A stretch of 64,000 nt of DNA from Janthinobacterium sp. 344 (GTDB lineage Bacteria > Pseudomonadota > Gammaproteobacteria > Burkholderiales > Burkholderiaceae_D). A program made the position numbers and the translations under genes. Every line of letters begins with the position of its first letter. Position 1 is the stretch's first letter. The notes beneath the pieces were generated by a model that did not search any database, was not told the origin of the DNA, and was given only the letters and a program-made list of their open reading frames with translations. This document shows positions 18,245 to 26,319 of this stretch, one piece after another. The DNA lies in assembly GCF_900112025.1 (NCBI RefSeq), contig NZ_FOKL01000006.1, positions 62,001 to 126,000 of the forward strand, written 5' to 3'.

Positions 18245-18823
18245 ATGCAAAACTTATACTCCGAAAAGAAAGCCGCGCAGGTTGCCGCTTACTTCCTATT
18301 TCAAGCCCAAGGCCGCCTTCCTGTACTTAAGCTGATGAAGTTGCTTTATCTAGCAGAGCGGCGCTCATATGAGATGTACGGCGATCCGATCATTGGCGAC
18401 AAGCTTGTTTCTATGGATCACGGACCTGTTCTGTCTCAAACATTGAATCGCATTAACGGAATGTCCTCATCTGAAGATAATGGGTGGGATGCGTGGATCG
18501 CGGATCGTGAGGACCATGCTGTGGCTTTGCGTGACGGAAGTCGGATTCGTTCGCCAGAGCAAGACCTTCTGGAATTATCTGAAGCCGAGTTTGAAGTTCT
18601 CGCAGAAACTTGGAAAGATTTTGGTCACTTGAGCAAATATCAGATTCGCGACCTCACTCACAAAATTTGCCCTGAGTGGGAAGATCCTGAAGGCTCATCA
18701 GTACCCATCACGTTAGAAAAATTGTTCGAAGTACTTAAATTTAATAATGAACAAGCACGGTTACTGAAAAAACAATTGCGCGAGCAGCAGGCGATCAACG
18801 CCGCTTTTACATCGGCGGCATGA
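18245..18823 (+). CDS. Panacea-domain (DUF4065/SocA-like) protein, candidate antitoxin
   Basis: 192 aa. The Panacea core is clear: YSEKKAAQVAAYFLF, LPVLKLMKLLYLAERRSYEMYGDPIIGDKL, MDHGPVLSQTLNRI and the later LSKYQIRDLTHKICPEW. Panacea proteins act as antitoxins for many unrelated toxins. The C-terminal 30 residues form a charged helix (NNEQARLLKKQLREQQAI) that could bind a partner. GGAGG at 18231-18235 supports the ATG at 18245. The downstream gene overlaps its stop. GC is visibly lower than in the flanks, suggesting transfer. Confidence 0.85.
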   Translation: MQNLYSEKKAAQVAAYFLFQAQGRLPVLKLMKLLYLAERRSYEMYGDPIIGDKLVSMDHGPVLSQTLNRINGMSSSEDNGWDAWIADREDHAVALRDGSRIRSPEQDLLELSEAEFEVLAETWKDFGHLSKYQIRDLTHKICPEWEDPEGSSVPITLEKLFEVLKFNNEQARLLKKQLREQQAINAAFTSAA

Positions 18824-19218
18824 TGCCCGGCTGGTTACCTCGAGCCAAGGAAACACTACTCATACCATCTGGCCCTGGTGGTTTGTTTCATTTATTTGTA
18901 GTACTAAATGACCCAGCGCCCATCGATGGCTATCCTGACAATATGTGCGCGTTGGTATGCGTTTGTTCGACCTATCCGAACGTCCCGTTCGATGCAACTT
19001 GTGAGCTTCAGGTCGGAAGCCATCCTTTCGTAGAGCATCACAGTCACATCGCCTACAAGCATACTCGACTGGAGCCTGCGGCCACATTGTCGCAATTGGT
19101 GAAGAGCGGGGTATTTCGTGTGCACCGTCCTTGCGGAGACCCGCCTTTTTCAGAGATCAAAGCCGGGCTGAATGCATCGAAGTTCACAAAGGGTGCCTTC
19201 AAACGACTACCAATTTAG
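18820..19218 (+). CDS. Unknown protein paired with Panacea gene, candidate toxin
   Basis: 132 aa (131 if the second ATG is used). Its start overlaps the Panacea stop (ATGA), so the two are co-translated. I do not recognise the family. The sequence reads as a small beta-rich domain: LFHLFVVLNDPAP, MCALVCVCSTYP and the His-rich motif VGSHPFVEHHSHIAYKHTRL (residues 65-84), then a helical tail (LSQLVKSGVF, IKAGLNASKFTKGAFKRL). The strand pattern faintly recalls MazF/PemK SH3-like barrels, but that is inference. No membrane segment or signal is present. Confidence 0.75.
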   Translation: MMPGWLPRAKETLLIPSGPGGLFHLFVVLNDPAPIDGYPDNMCALVCVCSTYPNVPFDATCELQVGSHPFVEHHSHIAYKHTRLEPAATLSQLVKSGVFRVHRPCGDPPFSEIKAGLNASKFTKGAFKRLPI

Positions 19219-19528
19219 TTGTGTAGCTAACCTTTTTCTTCCCAGGCGCCTGCAGGATGCTCCTGGCGCCATTGACGCTCATGGCGACCCGAAGTGAGCG
19301 CATAGCGTGGGACGCAATGCAGACTATCTCCACCCACACGCCAACAAAACCAACTGAAGTCCCGGCTTTAACCGGCAGCAATGTTGTCAGCATGATGGCA
19401 GCCTTCGCCAGATTCGCAATCGCATTGCTGCACCGCGCAATGACTATCAGCACGTTTAGGCGCAAGATGGGCACGTGCTTGCGCAAAGCAGGCTACCGAT
19501 GTCTGGCTTGCCTACCTGGGGAACCATC
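19219..19528. other. 310-base gap with no supported gene
   Basis: This gap lies between the lower-GC operon and dodecin. Short open frames exist on both strands but none shows a recognisable domain, ribosome site or codon pattern. The right boundary of the transferred DNA probably lies here. Confidence 0.4.
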
Positions 19529-19735
19529 ATGTCCGCACACACTTACAAGCTGATCGAACTAGTCGGCACGTCGACCGAGAGCAGTGATCAGGCGATACGC
19601 GATGCCATTGCCAAGGCCGCGCTGACGGTCAAGCACATGGACTGGTATGCAGTGACGGAATCGCGCGGGCATATCGTCGATGGCAAGGTGGCGCACTTCC
19701 AGGTCACGCTGAAGGTCGGCTTCCGGCTCGAATAA
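19529..19735 (+). CDS. Dodecin family flavin-binding protein
   Basis: 68 aa, the normal dodecin size. The pattern TYKLIELVGTSTESSDQAIRDAIAKAALTVKHMDWYAVTESRGHIVDGKVAHFQVTLKVGFRLE has the single helix and three-stranded sheet of this dodecameric flavin-storage protein, including the Trp (DWY) that stacks on flavin. GGGGAACC before the ATG at 19529 is a modest ribosome site. Confidence 0.95.
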   Translation: MSAHTYKLIELVGTSTESSDQAIRDAIAKAALTVKHMDWYAVTESRGHIVDGKVAHFQVTLKVGFRLE

Positions 19736-19775
19736 AGGGAGCGAATAAAGGGATCGAATAAGGCCGGCGGCGCGT

Positions 19776-20087
19776 TCAGCGCCTGCCAGGCACTGCCCGG
19801 CTCTCCAGCCACTCCCGGCCGCCGTTGTCGAGCGCGGCTTGAATCACCTTTTCCGGCAAGCTGTAGACGGTCGCCCAGCTGGCGCGGCCGTCCTGCGTGT
19901 TGGCGGGAAAGCTGTGCGTCTCGATGGGCCAGTGGTATTTGCGTTTCAGCGCCTTGACGATGGCGGCCAGCGAGACGCGGCCTTGCAGCGGTTCGGCGCC
20001 GGACTGGTCGCGGTTCGACAGCAGCACGGCCAGGACCTGGCCGCGGCCCGTGCGCGCGCCGGGGAAGGTGGGGGGTTTGTTTGCCAT
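19776..20087 (-). CDS. Small basic protein, possibly winged-helix-like
   Basis: 103 aa with no confident family. The middle (VSLAAIVKALKRKYHWPIETHSFPANTQDGRASWATVYSLP) looks like a helix-turn-helix or winged-helix unit with a beta hairpin, preceded by GQVLAVLLSNRD. Such sequences recur as short phage- or plasmid-related proteins, but the assignment is by eye. It converges with the dodecin gene and has no clear operon partner. Confidence 0.6.
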   Translation of the reverse strand: MANKPPTFPGARTGRGQVLAVLLSNRDQSGAEPLQGRVSLAAIVKALKRKYHWPIETHSFPANTQDGRASWATVYSLPEKVIQAALDNGGREWLESRAVPGRR

Positions 20088-20238
20088 GGCCTATTTTACC
20101 GGGCGGGGCGCGGCGTGCCGCACCTTTGACATGGCGCAAGCGGCATATCCGCCTTGCGGCCACGATGGGTATTTCGCCAGGCGTGCCAGCGCCCCTACGG
20201 CAGCCTGGGCCTTACATCACGGGGCACAGGAGAACATC

Positions 20239-20613
20239 ATGCACAGCCTCAACATCCACGCCATGCAATGGCAGCCCGTCGCCGATATTTCCGCCGTCAA
20301 TCCGCTGCTGCCCGAGGACGTGGCCTGCTTTCGCGAATTGCGCGACGTGCTGCAACGCTATGGCGCGCTCGATCGCTTCGGCATTTCCCTGATCCACCGC
20401 CATTTCGACATCGCCGACGACGAGGAACTGATGGAGTACACGGATGCGTCACAGCGCACGCTGACGGTCAAACCTGTCAAGAAAAGCGACATCGACTGGC
20501 AGCACACGACGATTACCAACTGGAAATTGACGGAAGGCGAGGAAGTGGCGCGCATCGGTTGCGGCTGCGCGCGCAATTCCGGCGGCCACCTGGGCTATCA
20601 CCGGGGGACATGA
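20239..20613 (+). CDS. Conserved-looking unknown protein
   Basis: 124 aa, soluble, with no signal peptide. AGGAGA seven bases before the ATG supports the start. The N-terminal half carries HAMQWQPVADISAVNPLLPEDVACFRELRDVLQRYGALDRFGISLIHRHFDI; the C-terminus has a Cys/His cluster (GCGCARNSGGHLGYH) that might bind metal. Codon use matches the host. Function unknown. Confidence 0.7.
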   Translation: MHSLNIHAMQWQPVADISAVNPLLPEDVACFRELRDVLQRYGALDRFGISLIHRHFDIADDEELMEYTDASQRTLTVKPVKKSDIDWQHTTITNWKLTEGEEVARIGCGCARNSGGHLGYHRGT

Positions 20614-20719
20614 GGCGGTGCGCCGGCGCCGGCCAGGCGGCGTCGGCCTTTCTTACACCTTGCCACTTTCAGTCCAGTTCGCTTAGCGCAAGTAGTTGAT
20701 TCGATGCGATTTTTTTGTG

Positions 20720-20735
20720 TGGCACGCAAGCTGCT
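20720..20735 (+). promoter_or_regulatory. Sigma-54 (-24/-12) promoter of the PEP-CTERM gene
   Basis: TGGCACGCAAGCTGCT matches the sigma-54 consensus TGGCACR-N4-TTGCW at 15 of 16 positions, with the invariant GG and GC at correct spacing. Transcription would start near 20747, giving an 80-base leader before the ATG at 20828. Sigma-54 control of PEP-CTERM genes through the PrsK/PrsR two-component system is known in exosortase-bearing bacteria. Confidence 0.8.
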
Positions 20736-20827
20736 TATCAACGTCTACGAGATGCATCCAGGCAGGTAGTCCTGGAGCGTCACCCCCGGATGTCACTTCC
20801 GACAATGACCACGATAATGAGGCTGCG

Positions 20828-21814
20828 ATGAACGTCGATCACACACGAAGCAAGGCCCTGGGCTGGCTGGGCGCACTGGCGGCGGCAAGCCTGCTGGCCA
20901 GCGGCCAGGCGCATGCCGGCGCGTACGGCCTGGCCGTCAACGAGTTGAACAATTTCCGCATCACCACCAGCGCCGGGACCCTGTCGCTGGCCGGGGCCAA
21001 CCGCAATGCCAGCGACAGCGCGTTTTTCGAAGGCGGCGTGGCCGTCAATCCGCGCGCCGTCAACACGGGGCCGGCCGCCAACGCCGACGTGCTGCAAGTG
21101 TGCTCGGGCAGCGGCTGCGGCGCCTCGCCGCAAAACCACTACGCGCCCACCGCCGCGCTGGAATTCGCCCGCGGCGATGCGCATGCCTTCGGCAACATGC
21201 TCACCGCCGCCGGCTCCACCGTCAGCGCCGTCTCGGAAGCCCAGCGCAACACGGTCGGTGCCGCGTCCGCCACGGCTGGCGATACGCTCACCGGCTCCAT
21301 CAACCTGACCCTGTCGAGCGCCGGCTTCATCACCTTCAGCTTCATGGGACGGCGCGACCTGCTGGCCAACGTGACGACCATGGGCGACAAGTCGAACGTG
21401 TCGATCATGGATATCTTCAATATCTCGTGCAACACCGCCAGCCCCGTCGGCTGCCTGTCGAATGCGAATGCGGACGGCGTGATCTTCCAGTTCGCGCCCG
21501 ATGGCGACCCGAACAATGGCAGCGACATCAACGGCAACCACACGGTGGGCAGCCTGGACCCGTTCAGCCTGAACATGACGGCCGGCACCAACGATCCCGC
21601 CACCGCGCGCGCCTTCACGAATGGCTTTGCGATGTTTTCCCTGACCTCGAATTTCGCCCTGCCCGCCGGCAGCTACACCTTGAATTTTTCCAAGTCCACG
21701 CGCACCGACATCGTCGTCATCGATCCCCTGGCCGTGCCGGAACCGGGCACGCTGTTCCTGCTGGGAACAGGCTTGGCCGCCCTGGCCTTTACGCGGCGGC
21801 GCCGGCCGCAATAA
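20828..21814 (+). CDS. PEP-CTERM sorting-domain secreted protein
   Basis: 328 aa. A signal peptide (ALGWLGALAAASLLASGQAHA) is followed by a beta-rich body with repeated Asn/Thr/Ser and no known enzyme motif. The C-terminal signal is VPEPGTLFLLGTGLAALAFTRRRR: the PEP motif, a membrane helix and a basic tail. An exosortase would cleave at VPEP, linking the protein to exopolysaccharide or the outer surface. No exosortase gene is in the window. The start at 20828 gives a proper signal peptide. Confidence 0.92.
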   Translation: MNVDHTRSKALGWLGALAAASLLASGQAHAGAYGLAVNELNNFRITTSAGTLSLAGANRNASDSAFFEGGVAVNPRAVNTGPAANADVLQVCSGSGCGASPQNHYAPTAALEFARGDAHAFGNMLTAAGSTVSAVSEAQRNTVGAASATAGDTLTGSINLTLSSAGFITFSFMGRRDLLANVTTMGDKSNVSIMDIFNISCNTASPVGCLSNANADGVIFQFAPDGDPNNGSDINGNHTVGSLDPFSLNMTAGTNDPATARAFTNGFAMFSLTSNFALPAGSYTLNFSKSTRTDIVVIDPLAVPEPGTLFLLGTGLAALAFTRRRRPQ

Positions 21815-21828
21815 GCAGCGGCGCAATA

Positions 21829-21858
21829 AAACGCGGCGCCTGCGAAGGCGCCGCGTTT
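21829..21858. terminator. Bidirectional terminator between PEP-CTERM gene and Tad operon
   Basis: AAACGCGGCGCC (21829-21840), loop TGCGAA, GGCGCCGCGTTT (21847-21858) is a perfect 12-bp stem with A/T ends on both sides. It lies 14 bases after the PEP-CTERM stop and 21 beyond the last Tad gene, so it can serve both. Confidence 0.85.
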
Positions 21859-21879
21859 CTGTCTACCGGCTGAAACGTT

Positions 21880-22953
21880 TTAGCCCAGCCGCGCCAGCGC
21901 TTGGCGCGCCAGTTGCAGCTGCTGCACATAATAGCGGTGCAGCACGGCCGGGTCGCCCAGATCATGCCCGAGGATCAGCCGCAGCTCGCTGGCCGGACAG
22001 GCAGCGGGCACGGTCTGAACCTGGGGGCCCAGCTGACGGGCCAGCTGGCGCGCCGCCGGCTCCTGCGCGGGCCGGTATTCGACGCGCGTGTGCGTCACCT
22101 GGAAACCAGTCTCATTACCCAGGCGCACCACTTGCACGGGTCCGCCAGCCAGACTGCGCGCCAGCGCCGCGGCCATGCCGGGCACGCCATTGCCATTCAA
22201 GATTTCCAGGCGGGGACGCGGTGTGCTGGCCCCGGCGACCGGAGCGCTTGGCCGTGGCAGCGGAGCGGCGGGCAAGGCCGGCACGCGCTGCAAGCGGGCC
22301 ATGCCGTCGCTCTGCGTGATCTCGATGCGTGCCATGGCGGGGGCGGCTTGCGCCTCCGCCGGTTCCGGTTGCGGCGCCGCAGCGGAATGCAGCAGGGCCA
22401 CATCGCTGCGCAAGTCATGCTCCTGCAGGCTTTGCGCCTGGCGCCGCATGACGGCGGCCCGCTCGTGCTGGCCCAGCCGTTCCAGCACCAGCGCCAGATG
22501 CTGCCAGGCCAGCGCATTGAGCGGATCGAGCAGGCAGGCCTGTTCCAGCGCCGGTAACGCGAGCGCATCGCGTCCGCTCAGGTAATAGGCATGGCCGAGA
22601 TTACTGAACAGATACGCCTGCTGCGGACGCGGCGCGCCGCCCTGCCGCGTCAAGGCCAGCCACTGGGCAATCGCCGCGTCATGCTCGCCCCGCTGCGCGT
22701 GCAGCACGGCCAGGCCGTTGCGCGCATTCACGTGCCGCGGCGCACGGCGCAAGGCCTGTTCATAGGCGGCCTGCGCCGCAGGCAGTTCGCCGGCGTCAAA
22801 ATGCCGCCGGCCCGCCGCATAGGCAAGGTCGGCGAGGTCGGCAACGTCGGCGTCGGCCAGCGTTGGCAGCGGCGCCTGCGCCGTGTGGCTGGCGCAGGCG
22901 CCCAGGCCCAGGCAGGCGCAGGCGGCCGTCAAACGGGAAATCGTCCAGCGCAT
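21880..22953 (-). CDS. tadD: Tad-locus TPR lipoprotein with LytR C-terminal domain (TadD-like)
   Basis: 357 aa. A lipobox (ACLGLGACAS) makes it an outer-membrane-directed lipoprotein. Residues about 40-185 are tetratricopeptide repeats (AAYEQALRRAPRHVNARNGLAVL, FSNLGHAYYLSGRDALALPALEQACLLDPLNALAW). The C-terminal 95 residues (RLEILNGNGVPGMAAALARSL to the end) are a LytR_C-type domain. TadD lipoproteins help assemble the secretin; the LytR_C fusion is less usual. The start at 22953 was chosen for the signal peptide. It is the last gene of the operon. Confidence 0.82.
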   Translation of the reverse strand: MRWTISRLTAACACLGLGACASHTAQAPLPTLADADVADLADLAYAAGRRHFDAGELPAAQAAYEQALRRAPRHVNARNGLAVLHAQRGEHDAAIAQWLALTRQGGAPRPQQAYLFSNLGHAYYLSGRDALALPALEQACLLDPLNALAWQHLALVLERLGQHERAAVMRRQAQSLQEHDLRSDVALLHSAAAPQPEPAEAQAAPAMARIEITQSDGMARLQRVPALPAAPLPRPSAPVAGASTPRPRLEILNGNGVPGMAAALARSLAGGPVQVVRLGNETGFQVTHTRVEYRPAQEPAARQLARQLGPQVQTVPAACPASELRLILGHDLGDPAVLHRYYVQQLQLARQALARLG

Positions 22954-22964
22954 GATAGCTCCTT

Positions 22965-23903
22965 TCAGCGGTTGGCCATGGCTGGCACGAGCACGCGATA
23001 GACTTCGATCACGGCCGGCCCCATGAGCACCAGCATGAGGGTGGGAAAGACGCAAAAAATCAGCGGGAACAGCAATTTCAGGGCGATCTTCGCCGCCGCC
23101 TCCTCGGCCAGCAGGCTGCGCTTGCTGCGCAGGTTCTCCGAATGCACGCGCAGCGAATCGCCCATGCTGGTACCGAAGCGTTCCGATTGAATCAGCATGG
23201 CGACGAGGGTATCGACATCCTCCACGCCGCTGCGCAAGGCCAGGTTGCGCAGCGCCTTTTCCTTGGAAAAGCCGGCGCGCATTTCCATCAGCACCAGCTG
23301 CAACTCCTGCGCCAGCACCACGCTCTTGATGTGGATCTCGCCCGACACCTTGACCAGCGCGCGCTCCAGGCTCAGGCCCGCTTCCACGCACACCGTCAGC
23401 AAGTCGAGCGCATCGGGGATGTTTTCAAAGATGTCGCGCTGGCGCCGCTTGGCCGTACTGGCCAGCACCAGGTTCGGCAGGTAGTAGCCGACGGTGGCGC
23501 TGACGCACAGCAACAGCAGCAGCACGCTGCGCAGCTGGGCCGCCATGGCGCTGGCCGCGTACAGGCCCAGCATGGTGGGAAACAGCAGCGCCAGCACCGT
23601 CTTCGCCGCGAAATACAGGGCCGGCGCGCTGGCTTGCCGCCAGCCCGCGTTCATGAACCGCGTGCGCAGCGGCGAGCGCTCCCAGCCCTCTTCCGGCAGC
23701 GACAGCTTGCTGAAGGGCTGCGCCGCGCGCGCCACCCGCTCGACCCAGCCGCCGTCCGCTACCGCATCGCTGGCGGCCGGCGCCATGGAACCGAACAGGC
23801 GTTGGCGCAAGGTGCCGGGGAAAAAGATCAGCCACGCCAGCAGGGCCAGCGTCACCACCACGGCGAAGACGATCACGAGAAACAGCAGTTGTGCACCGGT
23901 CAT
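22965..23903 (-). CDS. tadC: Tad pilus inner-membrane platform protein TadC
   Basis: 312 aa, GspF/T2SSF fold. An N-terminal membrane helix (LLFLVIVFAVVVTLALLAWLIFF), two central helices and a C-terminal helix flank the cytoplasmic T2SSF domain (DALDLLTVCVEAGLSLERALVKVSGEI, ALRNLALRSGVEDVDTLVAMLIQSERFGTSMGDSLR). It forms the platform with TadB on which the TadA ATPase acts. AGAGGA supports the ATG at 23903. Confidence 0.93.
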   Translation of the reverse strand: MTGAQLLFLVIVFAVVVTLALLAWLIFFPGTLRQRLFGSMAPAASDAVADGGWVERVARAAQPFSKLSLPEEGWERSPLRTRFMNAGWRQASAPALYFAAKTVLALLFPTMLGLYAASAMAAQLRSVLLLLLCVSATVGYYLPNLVLASTAKRRQRDIFENIPDALDLLTVCVEAGLSLERALVKVSGEIHIKSVVLAQELQLVLMEMRAGFSKEKALRNLALRSGVEDVDTLVAMLIQSERFGTSMGDSLRVHSENLRSKRSLLAEEAAAKIALKLLFPLIFCVFPTLMLVLMGPAVIEVYRVLVPAMANR

Positions 23904-23931
23904 GAAATAGGTCCTCTCCAATCGGCCCGCC

Positions 23932-24909
23932 CTAAATGCGGATACGGATCACCTTGCGCATCCAGACGACGCCCAATGCCACCATGCCCGCCGCATACCA
24001 CAGCAATTTGATGCCGCTGGGATCGGTCCACAGCAGGCGGATGTATTGCGGATTGACCAGTGCCATGACGCCGATCATGACCACCGGCATCAGCCCCAGC
24101 ACCCAGGCCGACATGCGCCCCTCGGCCGACAGCACGCGCACCTGTCCCAGCAGCTTCAGCCGGGAGCGGATGATGCGCGCGATGCTGACCAGCACTTCGG
24201 CCAGGTTGCCCCCCGATTCGCGCTGCACCAGCACGGCGATGACGAGGTAGCGCAAGTCCGTCAGCGGGATGCGCGCGGCCAGGTTTTGCAGCGCCTCGTT
24301 CATCGGCACGCCGTAATTGATCTCTTCGTGCGCCATCTTGAATTCGCCGCTGATCGGCTCACTGAGCTCGTCCCCGACCATTTGCAGCACGTTGGAAAAC
24401 GAGTGGCCGGCGCGCAGGGCGCGGGCGAGGAAATCGGCCGCTTCCGGCAACTGCGCCTCGATCTTTTGCAGCCGCGCCGCCCGCGCGCGCAGCACGAACA
24501 TGAGCGGTCCGCCACCGGCCACGCCCAGCAACAGCAGGGCACCCGGCAAAGGCATGTGCCAGACTGTCAACAGCAGCAGCGCCGCCAGCAGCAGGCCGCA
24601 CGCGCCGCCGAGAAACTGCGCCACCGACCACGCCAGGCCCGATTGCAGCAGCAAGTGGTCCAGCTGCGCCGCATGCGGCGCGCGGCGCAGCATGCGGTCC
24701 AGGCCCGGCGCGCGCGCATAGCGGCGCTGCTTGAGGATGGACACCCGTTCGCTGCCCGCCTCGCCGCGCGCCGCCATCAGGCGCAGGCGCCGGTTGATGC
24801 GCCGCGCCGCGCTGCCGTGCGTGCCAGACCACCACAGCCAGGCCCCTTCCACCATCAGGATGCAGGCGGCGAACAGCAGCACGGCAAAGCCGTAGAAGAC
24901 CAGGTCCAT
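23932..24909 (-). CDS. tadB: Tad pilus inner-membrane platform protein TadB
   Basis: 325 aa, paralogous to TadC. It has an N-terminal helix, a pair of helices around 95-135, the T2SSF domain (QLPEAADFLARALRAGHSFSNVLQMVGDELSEPI, VLVQRESGGNLAEVLVSIARIIRSRLKL) and two C-terminal helices. It lies between tadA and tadC with small gaps, in the standard Tad order. Confidence 0.94.
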   Translation of the reverse strand: MDLVFYGFAVLLFAACILMVEGAWLWWSGTHGSAARRINRRLRLMAARGEAGSERVSILKQRRYARAPGLDRMLRRAPHAAQLDHLLLQSGLAWSVAQFLGGACGLLLAALLLLTVWHMPLPGALLLLGVAGGGPLMFVLRARAARLQKIEAQLPEAADFLARALRAGHSFSNVLQMVGDELSEPISGEFKMAHEEINYGVPMNEALQNLAARIPLTDLRYLVIAVLVQRESGGNLAEVLVSIARIIRSRLKLLGQVRVLSAEGRMSAWVLGLMPVVMIGVMALVNPQYIRLLWTDPSGIKLLWYAAGMVALGVVWMRKVIRIRI

Positions 24910-24917
24910 GCTGTCTC

Positions 24918-26276
24918 CTATTCGTAGATGCGGTCGGGGTCAAAGACGCTGTCCGGGACCGGCGCGCCAAACATGCGCAAACGCTCCGTGAAGCGGGGCC
25001 GCACGCCGGTGGCACAAAAGTGGCCCAGCACCTTGCCTTGGGCATCGACACCCGTCTGCTCGAAACGGAAAATCTCGTGCATGGCGATGATGTCGCCTTC
25101 CATGCCCGTCACCTCCTGCAGGCTGACCAGCTTGCGCGCGCCGTCCGTCAGGCGCGATACCTGCATCACCACCGTCACGGCCGAGCAGATCTGCTGGCGC
25201 GTGGCGCGCGGCGTCAGGTTCACGCTGGCCATGCCGACCATGTTTTCCAGCCGCGCCAGCGCATCGCGCGCCGTGTTCGAGTGGATCGTCGCCAGCGACC
25301 CCTCGTGGCCCGTGTTCATCGCCTGCAGCATGTCGAGCGCCTCGGCGCCGCGCACCTCGCCCAGGATGATGCGGTCGGGCCGCATGCGCAGCGCGTTGCG
25401 CACCAGCGCGCGCTGGCTCACTTCGCCCTTGCCCTCGATATTGGCGGGGCGCGTTTCCAGGCGCACCACGTGCGGCTGGCGCAGCGCCAGTTCGGCCGCA
25501 TCCTCGATGGTGACGATGCGCTCGCTGCCGGGGATAAAGCCGGACAGCACGTTGAGCAGGGTCGTCTTGCCGCTGCCCGTGCCGCCCGAAATCAGGATAT
25601 TGATCTTCGCCTGGCCCAGCGCCTGCAGCACCTGCACCATGGGCGGCGTCAGGCTCTTGTAGTCGAGCAGGTTGGCGATGGTCAAAGGCTGCACGGCAAA
25701 ACGCCGGATCGACAGGATCGGGCCGTCCACGGCCAGCGGCGGAATGATGGCGTTCACGCGCGAGCCGTCGGGCAGGCGCGCGTCGACCATGGGACTCGAT
25801 TCATCCACGCGCCGGCCCACGCGCGAGACGATCTTCTCGATGATCTTCATCAGGTGCGCATTGTCGTGGAAGGTCACTTCCGTCAGCTGCAGGCGCCCGC
25901 CCCGCTCGACGTAGACCTTGTCGTACGTATTGACGAGGATGTCGGAGACGCTGGCGTCGGCCAGCAAGGGTTCGAGCGGCCCGAAGCCCAGCATCTCGTG
26001 CTGGATGTCGAGCACCAGGCTATGCCGCTCGTGCTGGTTCAGCACGATGCGTTCTTCCTCGATGACGCGCTGTACCAGCAGCGCCAGCTCGTGCTTGAAC
26101 TGCTCCGCCGTCAGGCGTTTCAAGCGTTCCAGGTCGATACGGTCGAGTATCGTCTGGTGCATGGTCTTTTTCAGCTCCTGGTAGGCGTGCAGCGCCAGCG
26201 CACCTTGCCCATTGCTGGCGGGGCGCAGCGTTTCATTTGCCGCCAGGCGTTCGCGTAAAGTCATCTCGGCTCCCAT
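24918..26276 (-). CDS. tadA: Tad pilus secretion ATPase TadA/CpaF
   Basis: About 452 aa. This hexameric ATPase powers Flp pilus extension and probably retraction. It has an N-terminal helical domain, a central PAS-like region and the ATPase core with Walker [10 protein letters not shown], the Asp box [12 protein letters not shown], Walker [22 protein letters not shown] and the His box [13 protein letters not shown]. Three in-frame ATGs (26303, 26276, 26264) are possible; the last two each have a GGGAG five bases upstream. Confidence 0.95.
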   Translation of the reverse strand: MGAEMTLRERLAANETLRPASNGQGALALHAYQELKKTMHQTILDRIDLERLKRLTAEQFKHELALLVQRVIEEERIVLNQHERHSLVLDIQHEMLGFGPLEPLLADASVSDILVNTYDKVYVERGGRLQLTEVTFHDNAHLMKIIEKIVSRVGRRVDESSPMVDARLPDGSRVNAIIPPLAVDGPILSIRRFAVQPLTIANLLDYKSLTPPMVQVLQALGQAKINILISGGTGSGKTTLLNVLSGFIPGSERIVTIEDAAELALRQPHVVRLETRPANIEGKGEVSQRALVRNALRMRPDRIILGEVRGAEALDMLQAMNTGHEGSLATIHSNTARDALARLENMVGMASVNLTPRATRQQICSAVTVVMQVSRLTDGARKLVSLQEVTGMEGDIIAMHEIFRFEQTGVDAQGKVLGHFCATGVRPRFTERLRMFGAPVPDSVFDPDRIYE

Positions 26277-26319
26277 GATGGCTCCCGGCGGGAGCCTTGA
26301 CATCTGCAGCTGCGGCGTC

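Noticed and set aside
19199-19553. Overlapping short open frames on both strands after the Panacea operon
   Set aside because: No domain, no ribosome site and no coding pattern; no reason to prefer either strand.
19562-19572. AGTCGGCAC in the dodecin gene as an att copy of the tRNA-Thr end
   Set aside because: Only about nine bases match the tRNA 3' end and they lie in a conserved coding sequence; chance similarity is more likely.
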